Shown here: positions 39,633 to 47,286 of the stretch, piece by piece
Position numbering within the stretch: position 1 is the stretch's first letter
Layout: the number at the start of each line of letters is the position of its first letter
Source: Pseudonocardia sp. SCN 73-27
GTDB taxonomy: Bacteria; Actinomycetota; Actinomycetes; Mycobacteriales; Pseudonocardiaceae
Direction: 5' to 3'
Assembly (NCBI GenBank): GCA_001725415.1
Contig: MEGH01000017.1
Coordinates: forward strand, 116,854-164,139
Length of the DNA: 47,286 nucleotides
Notes under the pieces: generated by a model
Database searches by the model: none
What the model was told of the DNA's origin: nothing
Seen by the model: the letters and a program-made list of their open reading frames with translations, nothing else
Made by a program: the position numbers and the translations under genes

Positions 39633-42002
39633 GTGACCCAGACCGCCCCGCGGTACGTCGGCCAGAGCTTGCCCCGCAAGGAGGACGCGGCGCTGCTGAC
39701 CGGGAACGGGACCTGGACCGACGACATCACCCCGGCCGCGACGCTGCACATGGCCGTCGTGCGCAGCCCCGTCCCGCACGCCCGCATCCGCGGCATCGAC
39801 ACCACCGCCGCCCGCGCCCTGCCCGGCGTCGTGCACGTCCTCACCGGGAAGGACCTGGCCGGGGAGTTCGTCGCCGGCATCCCCTGCGGCTGGCCCGTCA
39901 CCGAGGACATCAAGATCCCCGAGCACCACGCGATCGCCGTGGGCGAGGTCAACCACGTCGGCGACGGCGTCGCGGTCGTGCTCGCCACCAGCGCCACCGC
40001 GGCCCGCGACGCCGTCGACCTCGTCGAGGTCGACTACGACCCGCTGCCCGCCGTCGTCGACATCGAGGCGGCGATGGAACCGGGCGCACCGCTCGTCCAC
40101 GAGGAGCTGGGCACCAACCACTGCTACACGTGGCCGCTGGCCACCGGCGACGTCGACGCCGCGTTCGCGCAGGCCGACGTCGTCGTCGAGGGCCGCTACC
40201 TGCAGCAGCGCGTCATCGCCTCACCGATGGAGCCGCGCGCGGTCGTCGTCACCCCCGACCCGGTCGGTGGCGGCTACACGATGTACACCGCGACGCAGGT
40301 GCCGCACTTCGTCCGCGACATCCTCGCCGCGATCTGCTCGGTACCCGATACGAAGCTGCGCGTCGTCGCCCCCGACGTCGGCGGCGGCTTCGGCGCCAAG
40401 CTCAACGTCTACGCCGAGGAGGCCCTTGCGCTCGTCCTCGCGCGGCACACCGGGCGTCCCGTGAAGTGGACGGAGAGCCGGTCGGAGCACCACCTGGCGA
40501 CCACGCACGGCCGCGGCCAGGTCCAGCACATCGCCGTCGCCGCCACCCGCGACGGGCGCATCCTCGGCATGAAGGTGAACCTGCTCGCCGACATGGGCGC
40601 CTACCTGCAGCTGCTCACCCCGGGCATCGCGGTGTTCGGCGCGTTCACCTACTGCGGCCTCTACGACTTCGGCGCGTACTCCTTCGAGTGCAGGGGCGTG
40701 TTCACCAATCTCACCCCGACCGACGCCTACCGCGGCGCAGGCCGGTCCGAGGCCGCCTACGCCCACGAGCGGATCATGGACGACCTGGCTCGTGAGCTGG
40801 GCATGGACCCGGCCGAGGTGCGGCTGCGCAACCTGCACCCGCCCTTCGACGAGCCGCGCGTCGTCCCGTCCGGGGTGCTGTACGACTCGGGCGACTACGA
40901 GCGGTGCATGCGCCGGGCGCTCGACCTCGTCGGCTACGACGAGGTGCGCGCCGAGCAGGCCCGCCGACGCGAGTCCGAAGACCCCGTCCAGATCGGCATC
41001 GGGATCGGCAACTTCACCGAGAGCGGCGGGCTGTCGCCGTCGAAGGTCGCCGCGGGGGTGCGGCTGCAGTCGGGCGGCTGGGAGGCCGCGACCGTGCGGA
41101 TGACCACGAGCGGCAAGGTCGAGGTCGTCACCGGGACCTCGCCGCACGGGCAGGGGCACGAGACGGCGTGGGCGCAGATCGTCGCCGACCGGCTCGGCGT
41201 GGACCCGGCCGACGTCGAGGTCCTGCACGGCGACACCATGATCGCCCCCTTCGGCCGCGACACCTACGGCTCGCGCAGCCTCGCCGTCGGCGGCACCGCC
41301 GTGCACCTCGCGGCCGGCAAGGTGCGCGACAAGGCCATGACGATCGCGGCGCACCTGCTGGAAGCCGACGAGTCCGACCTGGAGTTCGCGGGCGGCCTGT
41401 TCGCCGTCGCAGGGACGGGCGGGGCCGGTGTCACCATCCAGGAGGTGGCCGGCGCGGCGTCGCTGGCGGCGAACCTGCCCGACGGCATGGAGCCCAACCT
41501 CACCGCCGACCACCACTTCGACCCGCCCAACTTCACCTGGCCCTTCGGCACCCACATCTGCGTCACCCACGTCGACACCGACACCGGGTTCGTGCGCATC
41601 CACCGCTACGTCGCCGTCGACGACTGCGGGCACCTGGTGAACCCGCAGATCGTCGAGGGCCAGCTGCACGGCGGCATCGCCCAGGGCATCGGGCAGGCCC
41701 TGTTCGAGCACGCCACCTTCGACGCCGACGGCAACCCGACGACGGGCACGCTCGCCGACTACACGATCCCGTCGGCCACCGACCTGCCGATGTTCGAGCT
41801 CGACCAGACCGTCACCCCGTCGCCCACGAACCCCATGGGGGTCAAGGGAATCGGCGAGTCCGGCGCGATCGGGTCGTCGCCGGCCGTCGTCAACTCGGTG
41901 ATCGACGCCGTCGCCCACCTCGGCGTCACCCACCTGGACATGCCGGCAACCCCGCAGGCGGTGTGGCGGGCGATCAGCGCCGCGAGGGGCGAGACTCGGT
42001 GA
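39633..42002 (+). CDS. Xanthine dehydrogenase/CoxL family molybdopterin-binding subunit (form II type)
   Basis: 789 residues from GTG 39633, preceded by GAAGGA. The two molybdopterin domains are complete: GxxxxRxED opening (GQSLPRKED), GGGFGAK, and AYRGAGR at 365-371, the form II signature (form I CO dehydrogenases have AYxCSFR). The catalytic Glu742 is in GIGESG. It would hydroxylate or oxidise a heterocycle or aldehyde using a molybdenum cofactor. The normal partners, a 2Fe-2S small subunit and a FAD subunit, are not in the window. It is followed by the Pxp/biotin genes, 61 bases away. Confidence 0.92.
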   Translation: MTQTAPRYVGQSLPRKEDAALLTGNGTWTDDITPAATLHMAVVRSPVPHARIRGIDTTAARALPGVVHVLTGKDLAGEFVAGIPCGWPVTEDIKIPEHHAIAVGEVNHVGDGVAVVLATSATAARDAVDLVEVDYDPLPAVVDIEAAMEPGAPLVHEELGTNHCYTWPLATGDVDAAFAQADVVVEGRYLQQRVIASPMEPRAVVVTPDPVGGGYTMYTATQVPHFVRDILAAICSVPDTKLRVVAPDVGGGFGAKLNVYAEEALALVLARHTGRPVKWTESRSEHHLATTHGRGQVQHIAVAATRDGRILGMKVNLLADMGAYLQLLTPGIAVFGAFTYCGLYDFGAYSFECRGVFTNLTPTDAYRGAGRSEAAYAHERIMDDLARELGMDPAEVRLRNLHPPFDEPRVVPSGVLYDSGDYERCMRRALDLVGYDEVRAEQARRRESEDPVQIGIGIGNFTESGGLSPSKVAAGVRLQSGGWEAATVRMTTSGKVEVVTGTSPHGQGHETAWAQIVADRLGVDPADVEVLHGDTMIAPFGRDTYGSRSLAVGGTAVHLAAGKVRDKAMTIAAHLLEADESDLEFAGGLFAVAGTGGAGVTIQEVAGAASLAANLPDGMEPNLTADHHFDPPNFTWPFGTHICVTHVDTDTGFVRIHRYVAVDDCGHLVNPQIVEGQLHGGIAQGIGQALFEHATFDADGNPTTGTLADYTIPSATDLPMFELDQTVTPSPTNPMGVKGIGESGAIGSSPAVVNSVIDAVAHLGVTHLDMPATPQAVWRAISAARGETR

Positions 42003-42011
42003 CGGGCGAGG

Positions 42012-42038
42012 TGACCGGCGACACATGACCGGCGACAC
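42012..42038 (+). repeat. Tandem 13-nt direct repeat before pxpA
   Basis: TGACCGGCGACAC occurs at 42012-42024 and 42026-42038. The pair fills the gap between the CoxL-like stop and the PxpA start and may be a local duplication; no role is evident. Confidence 0.6.
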
Positions 42039-42063
42039 CGCGACGGGGGAGGAGACCCGACAC

Positions 42064-42789
42064 ATGGTGGCCATCAACTGCGACATGGGCGAGTCGTTCA
42101 GCATCTACCACTGCGGCGACGACGAGGGGCTGATGCCCTTCATCACGATCGCGAACGTGGCGTGCGGGTTCCACGCCTCCGACCCGCGCGTCATGGCGAA
42201 GACCGTGAAGCTGGCGAAGGAACACGGCGTGAAGGTCGGGGCGCACCCGTCGCTGCCCGACCGCGAGGGCTTCGGCCGTCGTGAGATGAAGATGGACCGC
42301 GACGAGCTGACCGCGGCCGTCATCTACCAGATCGGTGCGCTCGAAGGGTTCCTGCGCGCCGAGGGCATGGAGCTCAACCACGTCAAACCGCACGGCTCGC
42401 TCTACGGCATGGCCGCCCGCGACCCCGAGGTCGCCGGGGCCGTCGCCGACGCCGCCGACGTCTTCGGCGTCCCGCTCATGGGCATGTCGGGCACCGTCCA
42501 CGAGCAGGTGTGGGGCGAGCGGGAACCCGGCTTCATCTCCGAGTACTACGCCGACCTCGACTACCGCGACGACGGCTCGCTGATCATCACCCGCGAGCAC
42601 CTGCCGTTCGACCCGGCGACGTCGGCGCAGGGCGCGGTGCGGGCGGTGACCGAGGGCAAGGCGTCGTCGGTCAACGGCAACGACCTCGCCGTGCGCGCCG
42701 ACTGCGTGTGCGTCCACTCCGACACCCCGAACGCCGTCGAGCTGGCCCGGGCCGTGCACGACGCGCTGCAGCCGTACCTGACCACCTGA
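42064..42789 (+). CDS. pxpA: 5-oxoprolinase subunit A-like protein (LamB/YcsF family)
   Basis: 241 residues from ATG 42064, chosen because GGAGGAG lies 9 bases before it and relatives begin with the same INCDMGE-type strand; ATG 42025 would add 13 unrelated residues. Family features are NCDMGES, NVACGFHASDP, VGAHPSLPDREGFGRR and VKPHGSLYG. With PxpB and PxpC it forms the bacterial ATP-dependent 5-oxoprolinase. Here PxpA is separated from PxpBC by a biotin carrier and a biotin carboxylase, so the substrate could be 5-oxoproline or another lactam or cyclic amide. Confidence 0.88.
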   Translation: MVAINCDMGESFSIYHCGDDEGLMPFITIANVACGFHASDPRVMAKTVKLAKEHGVKVGAHPSLPDREGFGRREMKMDRDELTAAVIYQIGALEGFLRAEGMELNHVKPHGSLYGMAARDPEVAGAVADAADVFGVPLMGMSGTVHEQVWGEREPGFISEYYADLDYRDDGSLIITREHLPFDPATSAQGAVRAVTEGKASSVNGNDLAVRADCVCVHSDTPNAVELARAVHDALQPYLTT

Positions 42790-42818
42790 CAGACTCGACC
42801 GCTCCGACCACTCTGGAC

Positions 42819-42825
42819 GAAGGAG
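42819..42825 (+). promoter_or_regulatory. Shine-Dalgarno site supporting a TTG start
   Basis: GAAGGAG ends 5 bases before TTG 42831. No ATG or GTG in this frame gives a protein that starts at the edge of the biotinyl domain, so the TTG is the best start. Confidence 0.6.
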
Positions 42826-42830
42826 TCCCG

Positions 42831-43076
42831 TTGCCGCGTCACGAGGTCGTCTCCCCGATCCCCGGTGTGTTCTACCGGCGACCCGACCCCGACAGCCCAC
42901 CGTTCGTCGAGGACGGCGGCACCGTCGCCGCCGACCAGGCCGTCGGGCTCGTCGAGGTCATGAAGTCGTTCCACCAGGTCGCCGCCGGCGCCGAGGGGAC
43001 ACTCGTCGAGTTCCTCGTCGGCGACGAGGACGAGGTCGACGCCGGCCAGCCCGTCGCGGTGGTGGAGACGGGGTGA
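42831..43076 (+). CDS. Biotin carboxyl carrier protein (biotin/lipoyl attachment domain)
   Basis: 81 residues from TTG 42831. It is a bare biotinyl domain: SPIPGVFYRRP opens the first strand and EVMKSFHQ holds the biotinylated Lys (motif MK), with the second half-barrel GTLVEFLV and GDEDEVDAGQPVAVVE. The Pro/Ala-rich N-terminal arm of acetyl-CoA carboxylase carriers is missing. It is coupled by GTGA overlap to the biotin carboxylase. The MK-S-F form differs from the usual AMKM and suggests a specialised carrier. Confidence 0.85.
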   Translation: MPRHEVVSPIPGVFYRRPDPDSPPFVEDGGTVAADQAVGLVEVMKSFHQVAAGAEGTLVEFLVGDEDEVDAGQPVAVVETG

Positions 43077-44428
43077 AGCGCCTGCTCGTCGCCAACCGCG
43101 GCGAGATCGCGGTCCGCATCATCCGGGCGGCGCGCGACCTCGGCATCGCGACCGTCGCCGTGCACAGCAAGGCCGACGCCGACGCCCTGCACACCCGCCT
43201 CGCCGACACCGCGACCGAGATCGGGCCCTCGCCCGCCTCGAAGAGCTACCTGGTGATCGACGCGATCCTGGCGGCGGCGAAGGAGTCCGGTGCCGACGCC
43301 GTGCACCCCGGCTACGGGTTCCTGTCCGAACGCGCCGGGTTCGCGGCGGCCGTCGCCGACGCCGGTCTGACGTTCGTCGGCCCCGACGCGTCGGTGATCG
43401 AGAGGATGGGGGACAAGGTCGCCGCGCGGGAGATCGCCCGCGCGGCCGGGGTCCCGACGGTGCCCGGTACCCCCGGTGGGGTCGCGGATGTCGACGAGGC
43501 GCTCGCCGCCGCCGAGGACGTCGGCTACCCGGTGATGCTCAAGGCCGCGGCCGGTGGGGGTGGGCGCGGCATCCGGGTCGTCGACGACGCCGACGCACTG
43601 CGCACCGCGTTCGGGCAGGCCTCGCAGGAAGCGGCGAAGGCGTTCGGCGACGGCACGATGTACCTGGAACGGTTCGTCACCCACGCCCGCCACGTCGAGG
43701 TCCAGGTCCTCGGCGACGGCAGCGACGCCGTGCACCTGCTCGACCGCGAGTGCTCGCTGCAGCGGCGCCGCCAGAAGATGGTCGAGGAGGCAGTCGCACC
43801 CGGCGTGTCCGACACGCTGCGCAAACGTATGACCGAGGCGTCGGTCGCACTGTGCCGGCAGGTCGGCTACCGCAGCGCCGGCACCGTCGAGTACCTCGTC
43901 GACGACGACACCGGCGAGTTCTTCTTCATCGAGATGAACACCCGCATCCAGGTCGAGCACCCGGCGACCGAGCTCGTCACCGGCCTCGACATCGTCGCCG
44001 ACCAGCTGCGCATCGCCGCGGGGGAGCCGCTGCGGTTCGTCCAGGACGACGTCACCGCCCGCGGGCACGCCATCGAGTTCCGGGTGTGCGCCGAGGACCC
44101 CGCGAACAACTTCCTGCCCGCCCCCGGCGCCCTCGGCCGCGTCACGCTGCCCGCCGGGCCGTGGGTCCGCTGCGACACATGGGCCGAGCCCGACGGGAAG
44201 GTCCCGCCGTTCTACGACTCGTTGCTGGCCAAGGTGATCGTCTGGGGCGCCGACCGCGAGGAGGCGATCCGCCGCTCCCGCCGCGCCCTCGCCGAGTTCT
44301 CCGTCGCCGGCGTCGCCACCACCGCCGGGCTGTTCGGCGAGCTGCTCGACGAGGACTGGTTCACCGCCGGTGAGTTCCACACCGGGACGCTCGAGCAATG
44401 GCTCGCCACCAGGGAGGGGAACGCGTGA
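43073..44428 (+). CDS. Biotin carboxylase (ATP-grasp)
   Basis: 451 residues, GTG start overlapping the carrier gene. The N-terminal domain starts RLLVANRGEIAVRI, the ATP-grasp glycine loop is KAAAGGGGRGI, and catalytic residues appear in HVEVQVLGD, ECSLQRRRQK and FIEMNTRIQVEHP. It carboxylates biotin on the carrier with ATP and bicarbonate. No acyl-CoA carboxyltransferase gene is near; instead the following PxpB and PxpC are homologous to the carboxyltransferase domain of urea carboxylase. The stop overlaps the PxpB start. Confidence 0.92.
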   Translation: MKRLLVANRGEIAVRIIRAARDLGIATVAVHSKADADALHTRLADTATEIGPSPASKSYLVIDAILAAAKESGADAVHPGYGFLSERAGFAAAVADAGLTFVGPDASVIERMGDKVAAREIARAAGVPTVPGTPGGVADVDEALAAAEDVGYPVMLKAAAGGGGRGIRVVDDADALRTAFGQASQEAAKAFGDGTMYLERFVTHARHVEVQVLGDGSDAVHLLDRECSLQRRRQKMVEEAVAPGVSDTLRKRMTEASVALCRQVGYRSAGTVEYLVDDDTGEFFFIEMNTRIQVEHPATELVTGLDIVADQLRIAAGEPLRFVQDDVTARGHAIEFRVCAEDPANNFLPAPGALGRVTLPAGPWVRCDTWAEPDGKVPPFYDSLLAKVIVWGADREEAIRRSRRALAEFSVAGVATTAGLFGELLDEDWFTAGEFHTGTLEQWLATREGNA

Positions 44429-45312
44429 GCACCGCTGTCCAGGACGCCCGCTACAGCTGGGGCGGCGACGAGTTCGTGTTCGTCGAGCTGGCCGAGGAGA
44501 TGAGCCTGCAGGCCAACTTCCGGGCCATGGCGATCACGTCGCGGCTGCGCGACGAACGCCCCGACGGAATCGTCGACATCTGCCCGGCCAACGCCTCCTA
44601 CCAGGTCCACTACGACCCCGACGTGCTCGACCCGCGGGAGCTGCTCGCGCACCTGCAGGACCTCGAACGGGCCGTCGGCGACGCCCTCGACGTCAGCCTG
44701 CCCAGCCGCGTCCTCGACATCCCGGTGCTCTACCGCGACCCGTGGACCACCGAGACGCTGATGCGCTTCCGCGACCGCCACCAGGACCCCGACGCCACCG
44801 ACATCGAGTACGCGGCCCGCATCAACGGCTACACCGACGTCGACGAGTTCATCGCCGCCCACTCCGGCTCCCCGTGGTTCACCTCGATGGTCGGGTTCGT
44901 CGCCGGGCTGCCGTTCACGTTCCAGATGGTGCCGAGGGACCGCCAGATCGTCGTCCCGAAGTACCTGCGGCCCCGCACCGACACACCGAAGCAGACCGTC
45001 GGCTACGGCGGCTGCTTCTCCTGCATCTACTCGGTCCGCGGCGCGGGCGGCTACCAGATGTTCGGGATCACGCCGGCGCCCATCTACGACCCGACGCAGT
45101 CGCTGCCCGACTTCACCGACTTCCTCGTCCTGTTCCGGCCGGGTGACATCGTGAAGTTCACCCCGATCGACCGCGACCAGTACGACGACGCCGTCGCCCA
45201 GGTCGAGGCGGGCACGTTCCGGGTCACCGCGCACGACGTCGACTTCGCGCTCGAACCGTTCCTCGCCGACCCCGACAGCTACAACGCCCGGCTGCTGGAG
45301 GTGCTGGCATGA
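44425..45312 (+). CDS. pxpB: 5-oxoprolinase subunit B-like protein (KipI/allophanate-hydrolase subunit 1 family)
   Basis: 295 residues from GTG 44425 with AGGGAGGGGA before it. Family features: an N-terminal small domain, then DIPVLY, FTSMVGFVAGLPF, VPKYLRPRTDTPK and GYGGCFSCIYSVRGAGGYQMFG, close to the KipI consensus G-vg-ggG--tgiYp---PGGW-liG. Together with the next protein it corresponds to the carboxyltransferase part of urea carboxylase. It is longer at the N terminus than many PxpB proteins. It overlaps PxpC (ATGA). Confidence 0.87.
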   Translation: MSTAVQDARYSWGGDEFVFVELAEEMSLQANFRAMAITSRLRDERPDGIVDICPANASYQVHYDPDVLDPRELLAHLQDLERAVGDALDVSLPSRVLDIPVLYRDPWTTETLMRFRDRHQDPDATDIEYAARINGYTDVDEFIAAHSGSPWFTSMVGFVAGLPFTFQMVPRDRQIVVPKYLRPRTDTPKQTVGYGGCFSCIYSVRGAGGYQMFGITPAPIYDPTQSLPDFTDFLVLFRPGDIVKFTPIDRDQYDDAVAQVEAGTFRVTAHDVDFALEPFLADPDSYNARLLEVLA

Positions 45313-46280
45313 CAGCGTCGATCGAGGTGCGCAAGCCCGGACTGTCGACGACAGTGCAGGACGGCGGCCGGCCCGGCTACTACCACCTGGGCATCCCGCC
45401 GTCGGGCGGGCTCGACCAGTACTCCCTCGCCGCGGCGAACCTGCTCGTCGGCAACGACGCCGGTGCCGCGGCGCTGGAGATCGTCTACATGGGGCCTGAG
45501 CTGCTGTTCACCGCCCCGGCGACGGTCGCCGTCACGGGCGCGACCATGCAGCCGCGCGTGAACGGCGAGGACCGGCCGCTGTGGGAGTCCTTCGACGTCG
45601 CCGAGGGCGACGTCCTCGGCTTCGGGTACCTCACCGCCGGGGCCCGCGCCTACCTCGCGGTCTCCGGCGGCGTCGACGTCCCCGACGTGCTCGGCAGCCG
45701 CTCCACCTACGGCCTCGGCGGACTCGGCGGGTTCTCCGGACGCCCGCTCGCCGAGGGCGACGTCCTCCCGCTCCGCGGCGGCACCGGCCGCACAGGGCTC
45801 GTCGTCCCCGGCGACCTGCGGCGCCCCATGTCCAAGGACGTCGAGGTCCGCGTCGTCATGGGCCTCTACGACCACCGCCTCACCGACCAGGGCCGCGCCA
45901 CGTTCCTCGACACGACATGGACGCTCACGCCCGTCGCCGACCGGATCGGGTTCCGCTACACCGGCGCCGAGCTGGAGACCGTCGACCGGGAGCCGCCGTT
46001 CGGGGCCGGCCAGGACCCGTCCAACATCGTCGACGCGCCCTACCCGATCGGGTCCATCCAGGTCCCGGGCGGTGTGGAGCCGATCGTGCTCCACCGCGAC
46101 GCCGTGTCCGGTGGCGGCTACATGATGGTGGCGACGGTGGTGTCCTGCGATCTCGACGTCGTCGCCCAGTCGGCGCCACGCACCCGGACCCGGTTCGTGG
46201 AGGTCGACCTCGACGGCGCCCTCGCTGCCCGGGCCGAGCAGCGGGACCGGGCCCGCCGCTTGCGGGAGGCACTCGGCTGA
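45309..46280 (+). CDS. pxpC: 5-oxoprolinase subunit C-like protein (KipA/allophanate-hydrolase subunit 2 family)
   Basis: 323 residues, ATG overlapping the PxpB stop. It opens IEVRKPGLSTTVQDGGRPG, the KipA/biotin-dependent carboxyltransferase-2 hallmark, and continues with GIPPSGGLDQYSLAAANLLVGN, AYLAVSGGVDVP and PGGVEPIVL. PxpB and PxpC form one complex. In urea carboxylase the homologous domain carries out carboxyl transfer from biotin to an amide nitrogen, which makes the neighbouring biotin genes meaningful. Confidence 0.9.
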   Translation: MTASIEVRKPGLSTTVQDGGRPGYYHLGIPPSGGLDQYSLAAANLLVGNDAGAAALEIVYMGPELLFTAPATVAVTGATMQPRVNGEDRPLWESFDVAEGDVLGFGYLTAGARAYLAVSGGVDVPDVLGSRSTYGLGGLGGFSGRPLAEGDVLPLRGGTGRTGLVVPGDLRRPMSKDVEVRVVMGLYDHRLTDQGRATFLDTTWTLTPVADRIGFRYTGAELETVDREPPFGAGQDPSNIVDAPYPIGSIQVPGGVEPIVLHRDAVSGGGYMMVATVVSCDLDVVAQSAPRTRTRFVEVDLDGALAARAEQRDRARRLREALG

Positions 46281-46337
46281 CTCGCCCGTTCGTCAGGTTG
46301 CGCGCGGGGTGTGGGGCGCGTGCGGGAGGATCACCGG

Positions 46338-46787
46338 GTGACCACGCCCACCCAGCCGACGGTCCTCGTACTCAACGGCCCCAACCTCAACCTGCTCGGC
46401 ACCCGCACGCCGGAGGTCTACGGCTCGACGACGCTCGACGACGTCGCCGCCCTCTGCCGCTCGGAGGCCGCCGAGCACGGCTGGGCCGTCGACCTGCGAC
46501 AGTCCAACCACGAGGGCGAGCTCGTCGACTGGCTCCACGAAGCCGGCCGCGCCGACGGCTGCCCCGGGGTCGTGCTCAATGCGGGCGCCTACACCCACAC
46601 CTCGGTCGCGCTGCACGACGCGATCGAGGCGATCGACGTGCCCGTCGTCGAGGTGCACATCTCGAACGTGCACAAGCGTGAGGCGTTCCGGCACCACTCG
46701 TACCTGTCGCCCGTGGCGGCGGGGATCGTCGTCGGGTTCGGGGTGGCGGGCTACGCCCTGGCGGTCCGCGGCCTCGCCACCCGCTGA
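46338..46787 (+). CDS. aroQ: Type II 3-dehydroquinate dehydratase
   Basis: 149 residues from GTG 46338, preceded by GGGAGG. All type II features are present: [12 protein letters not shown], catalytic Tyr28 in PEVYGS, Asn81 in [10 protein letters not shown] and His107 in VEVHISN, then [10 protein letters not shown]. It interconverts 3-dehydroquinate and 3-dehydroshikimate as a dodecamer in the cytoplasm. It may belong to shikimate synthesis, but in a catabolic island it could also serve quinate degradation towards protocatechuate. It ends the + strand run; a 57-base gap separates it from PxpC. Confidence 0.93.
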   Translation: MTTPTQPTVLVLNGPNLNLLGTRTPEVYGSTTLDDVAALCRSEAAEHGWAVDLRQSNHEGELVDWLHEAGRADGCPGVVLNAGAYTHTSVALHDAIEAIDVPVVEVHISNVHKREAFRHHSYLSPVAAGIVVGFGVAGYALAVRGLATR

Positions 46788-46814
46788 GCCCCGGACAGCG
46801 CAGGTCGGCACCGC

Positions 46815-47286
46815 TCAGTGGGGGTCGAAGCGGCGGGAGAGGCGGGCGAAGGTCGCGGGGATCGCGCCGTGCACCCGCGAGCCCAGGGTCAACCAGCGCG
46901 GGACGAACACCTCGGACCGGTTGCGCCCCACCGCGGCCACGACCGCGGCGGCCACCCGGTCGGCGCTGACGGGGCGGGGGAACGAGCGGTGGTAGGCCGC
47001 GCCCCGGCGCGCGAAGTAGGGGGTGTCGACGGCGCCGGGCAGGACCGTGGTGACCCCGACGCCCGACTCGAGCCGGACAGCGTCGGCGAACCCGCGCAGC
47101 CCCGCCTTGGTCGCCGAGTAGACGGCCTCCCCGCCGACGCCGATCGCCGCCACCGAGGCGACGAACACGACGTGCCCGTCGAGCGTGCGCAGCGTGGGCA
47201 GCAGCGCGGTGGTGAGCCGGATCGGGGCGGCGAGGTTCACGGCGAGCATCTCGTCGGTGGTCGCGGGCGGGGTGTCCTGCACCGGG
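46815..47286 (-). CDS. Short-chain dehydrogenase/reductase, 5' partial at the right edge
   Basis: About 157 residues of the C-terminal part are visible; the N-terminal cofactor motif lies beyond the window. Seen are NLAAPIRLTTALLP, FVASVAAIG with the catalytic Ser, YSATK with the Tyr and Lys, and PGAVDTP. The C-terminal segment (SADRVAAAVVAAV, EVFVPRW) is typical of the SDR branch that includes membrane-associated lipid or steroid reductases. It converges with the dehydratase gene and gives no clear link to the pathway. Confidence 0.9.
   Translation of the reverse strand, partial: PVQDTPPATTDEMLAVNLAAPIRLTTALLPTLRTLDGHVVFVASVAAIGVGGEAVYSATKAGLRGFADAVRLESGVGVTTVLPGAVDTPYFARRGAAYHRSFPRPVSADRVAAAVVAAVGRNRSEVFVPRWLTLGSRVHGAIPATFARLSRRFDPH

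Noticed and set aside
43073-44428. Acetyl-CoA or propionyl-CoA carboxylase alpha subunit
   Set aside because: The protein is only the 451-residue carboxylase part, and no acyl-CoA carboxyltransferase gene is present; PxpB and PxpC take that place.

Overview
The window reads as a high-GC actinobacterial chromosome segment, most likely a member of the Pseudonocardiales. The reasons are the very high third-position GC, many GTG starts, start and stop codons that overlap as ATGA or GTGA, and protein families typical of soil actinomycetes. I assign no species. It is an accessory catabolic island of about fifty genes; I see no rRNA, tRNA, CRISPR array, insertion sequence or phage gene.

Region 1 (1-11684, all +): a catabolic operon cut by the left edge. 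It holds an E1 alpha/beta pair of the acetoin/2-oxoacid dehydrogenase type, a TIM-barrel sugar-phosphate-isomerase-like protein, an orphan branched-chain-type ABC binding lipoprotein followed by a strong hairpin, an SDR without the usual catalytic Tyr/Lys, a Gfo/Idh/MocA oxidoreductase, an EthD-like small protein, an alpha/beta hydrolase, an amidohydrolase, a cyclase-family hydrolase, a second SDR that is frameshifted, an IclR regulator, a longer EthD-like protein and a D-2-hydroxyacid dehydrogenase.

Region 2 (11690-21243): a convergent zinc alcohol dehydrogenase, a divergent AraC regulator, then a second operon with one E2 acyltransferase, another isomerase-like protein and two more E1 alpha/beta pairs. 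The window therefore has three E1 pairs, one E2 and no E3. Two 40-nt near-perfect palindromes with compensatory base changes bracket the next hydrolase gene.

Region 3 (20404-25894, all -): a GntR/FCD regulator, a MetE-like zinc methyltransferase homologue, an esterase-like hydrolase, a muconolactone-isomerase-like protein, a ThDP-dependent decarboxylase/lyase and an alpha/beta hydrolase. A 16-bp perfect palindrome in the divergent promoter region is the probable GntR operator.

Region 4 (26155-36819, +): an operon with a GalB-like 4-oxalomesaconate hydratase homologue, a 4-carboxy-4-hydroxy-2-oxoadipate (CHA) aldolase homologue, a phthalate-4,5-dioxygenase-like Rieske oxygenase, a 7Fe ferredoxin and a complete Dpp/Opp-type ABC importer, then an MFS transporter. 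I infer uptake and ring hydroxylation of an aromatic acid, with lower-pathway steps of protocatechuate/gallate 4,5-cleavage. No ring-cleavage dioxygenase is visible.

Region 5 (36845-47286): MarR, GNAT and PucR genes on the - strand; a lone CoxL-like molybdenum hydroxylase large subunit; then PxpA, a biotin carrier, a biotin carboxylase, PxpB and PxpC in one tight cluster, suggesting a biotin-dependent lactam- or amide-activating enzyme; then a type II 3-dehydroquinate dehydratase and a right-edge partial SDR.
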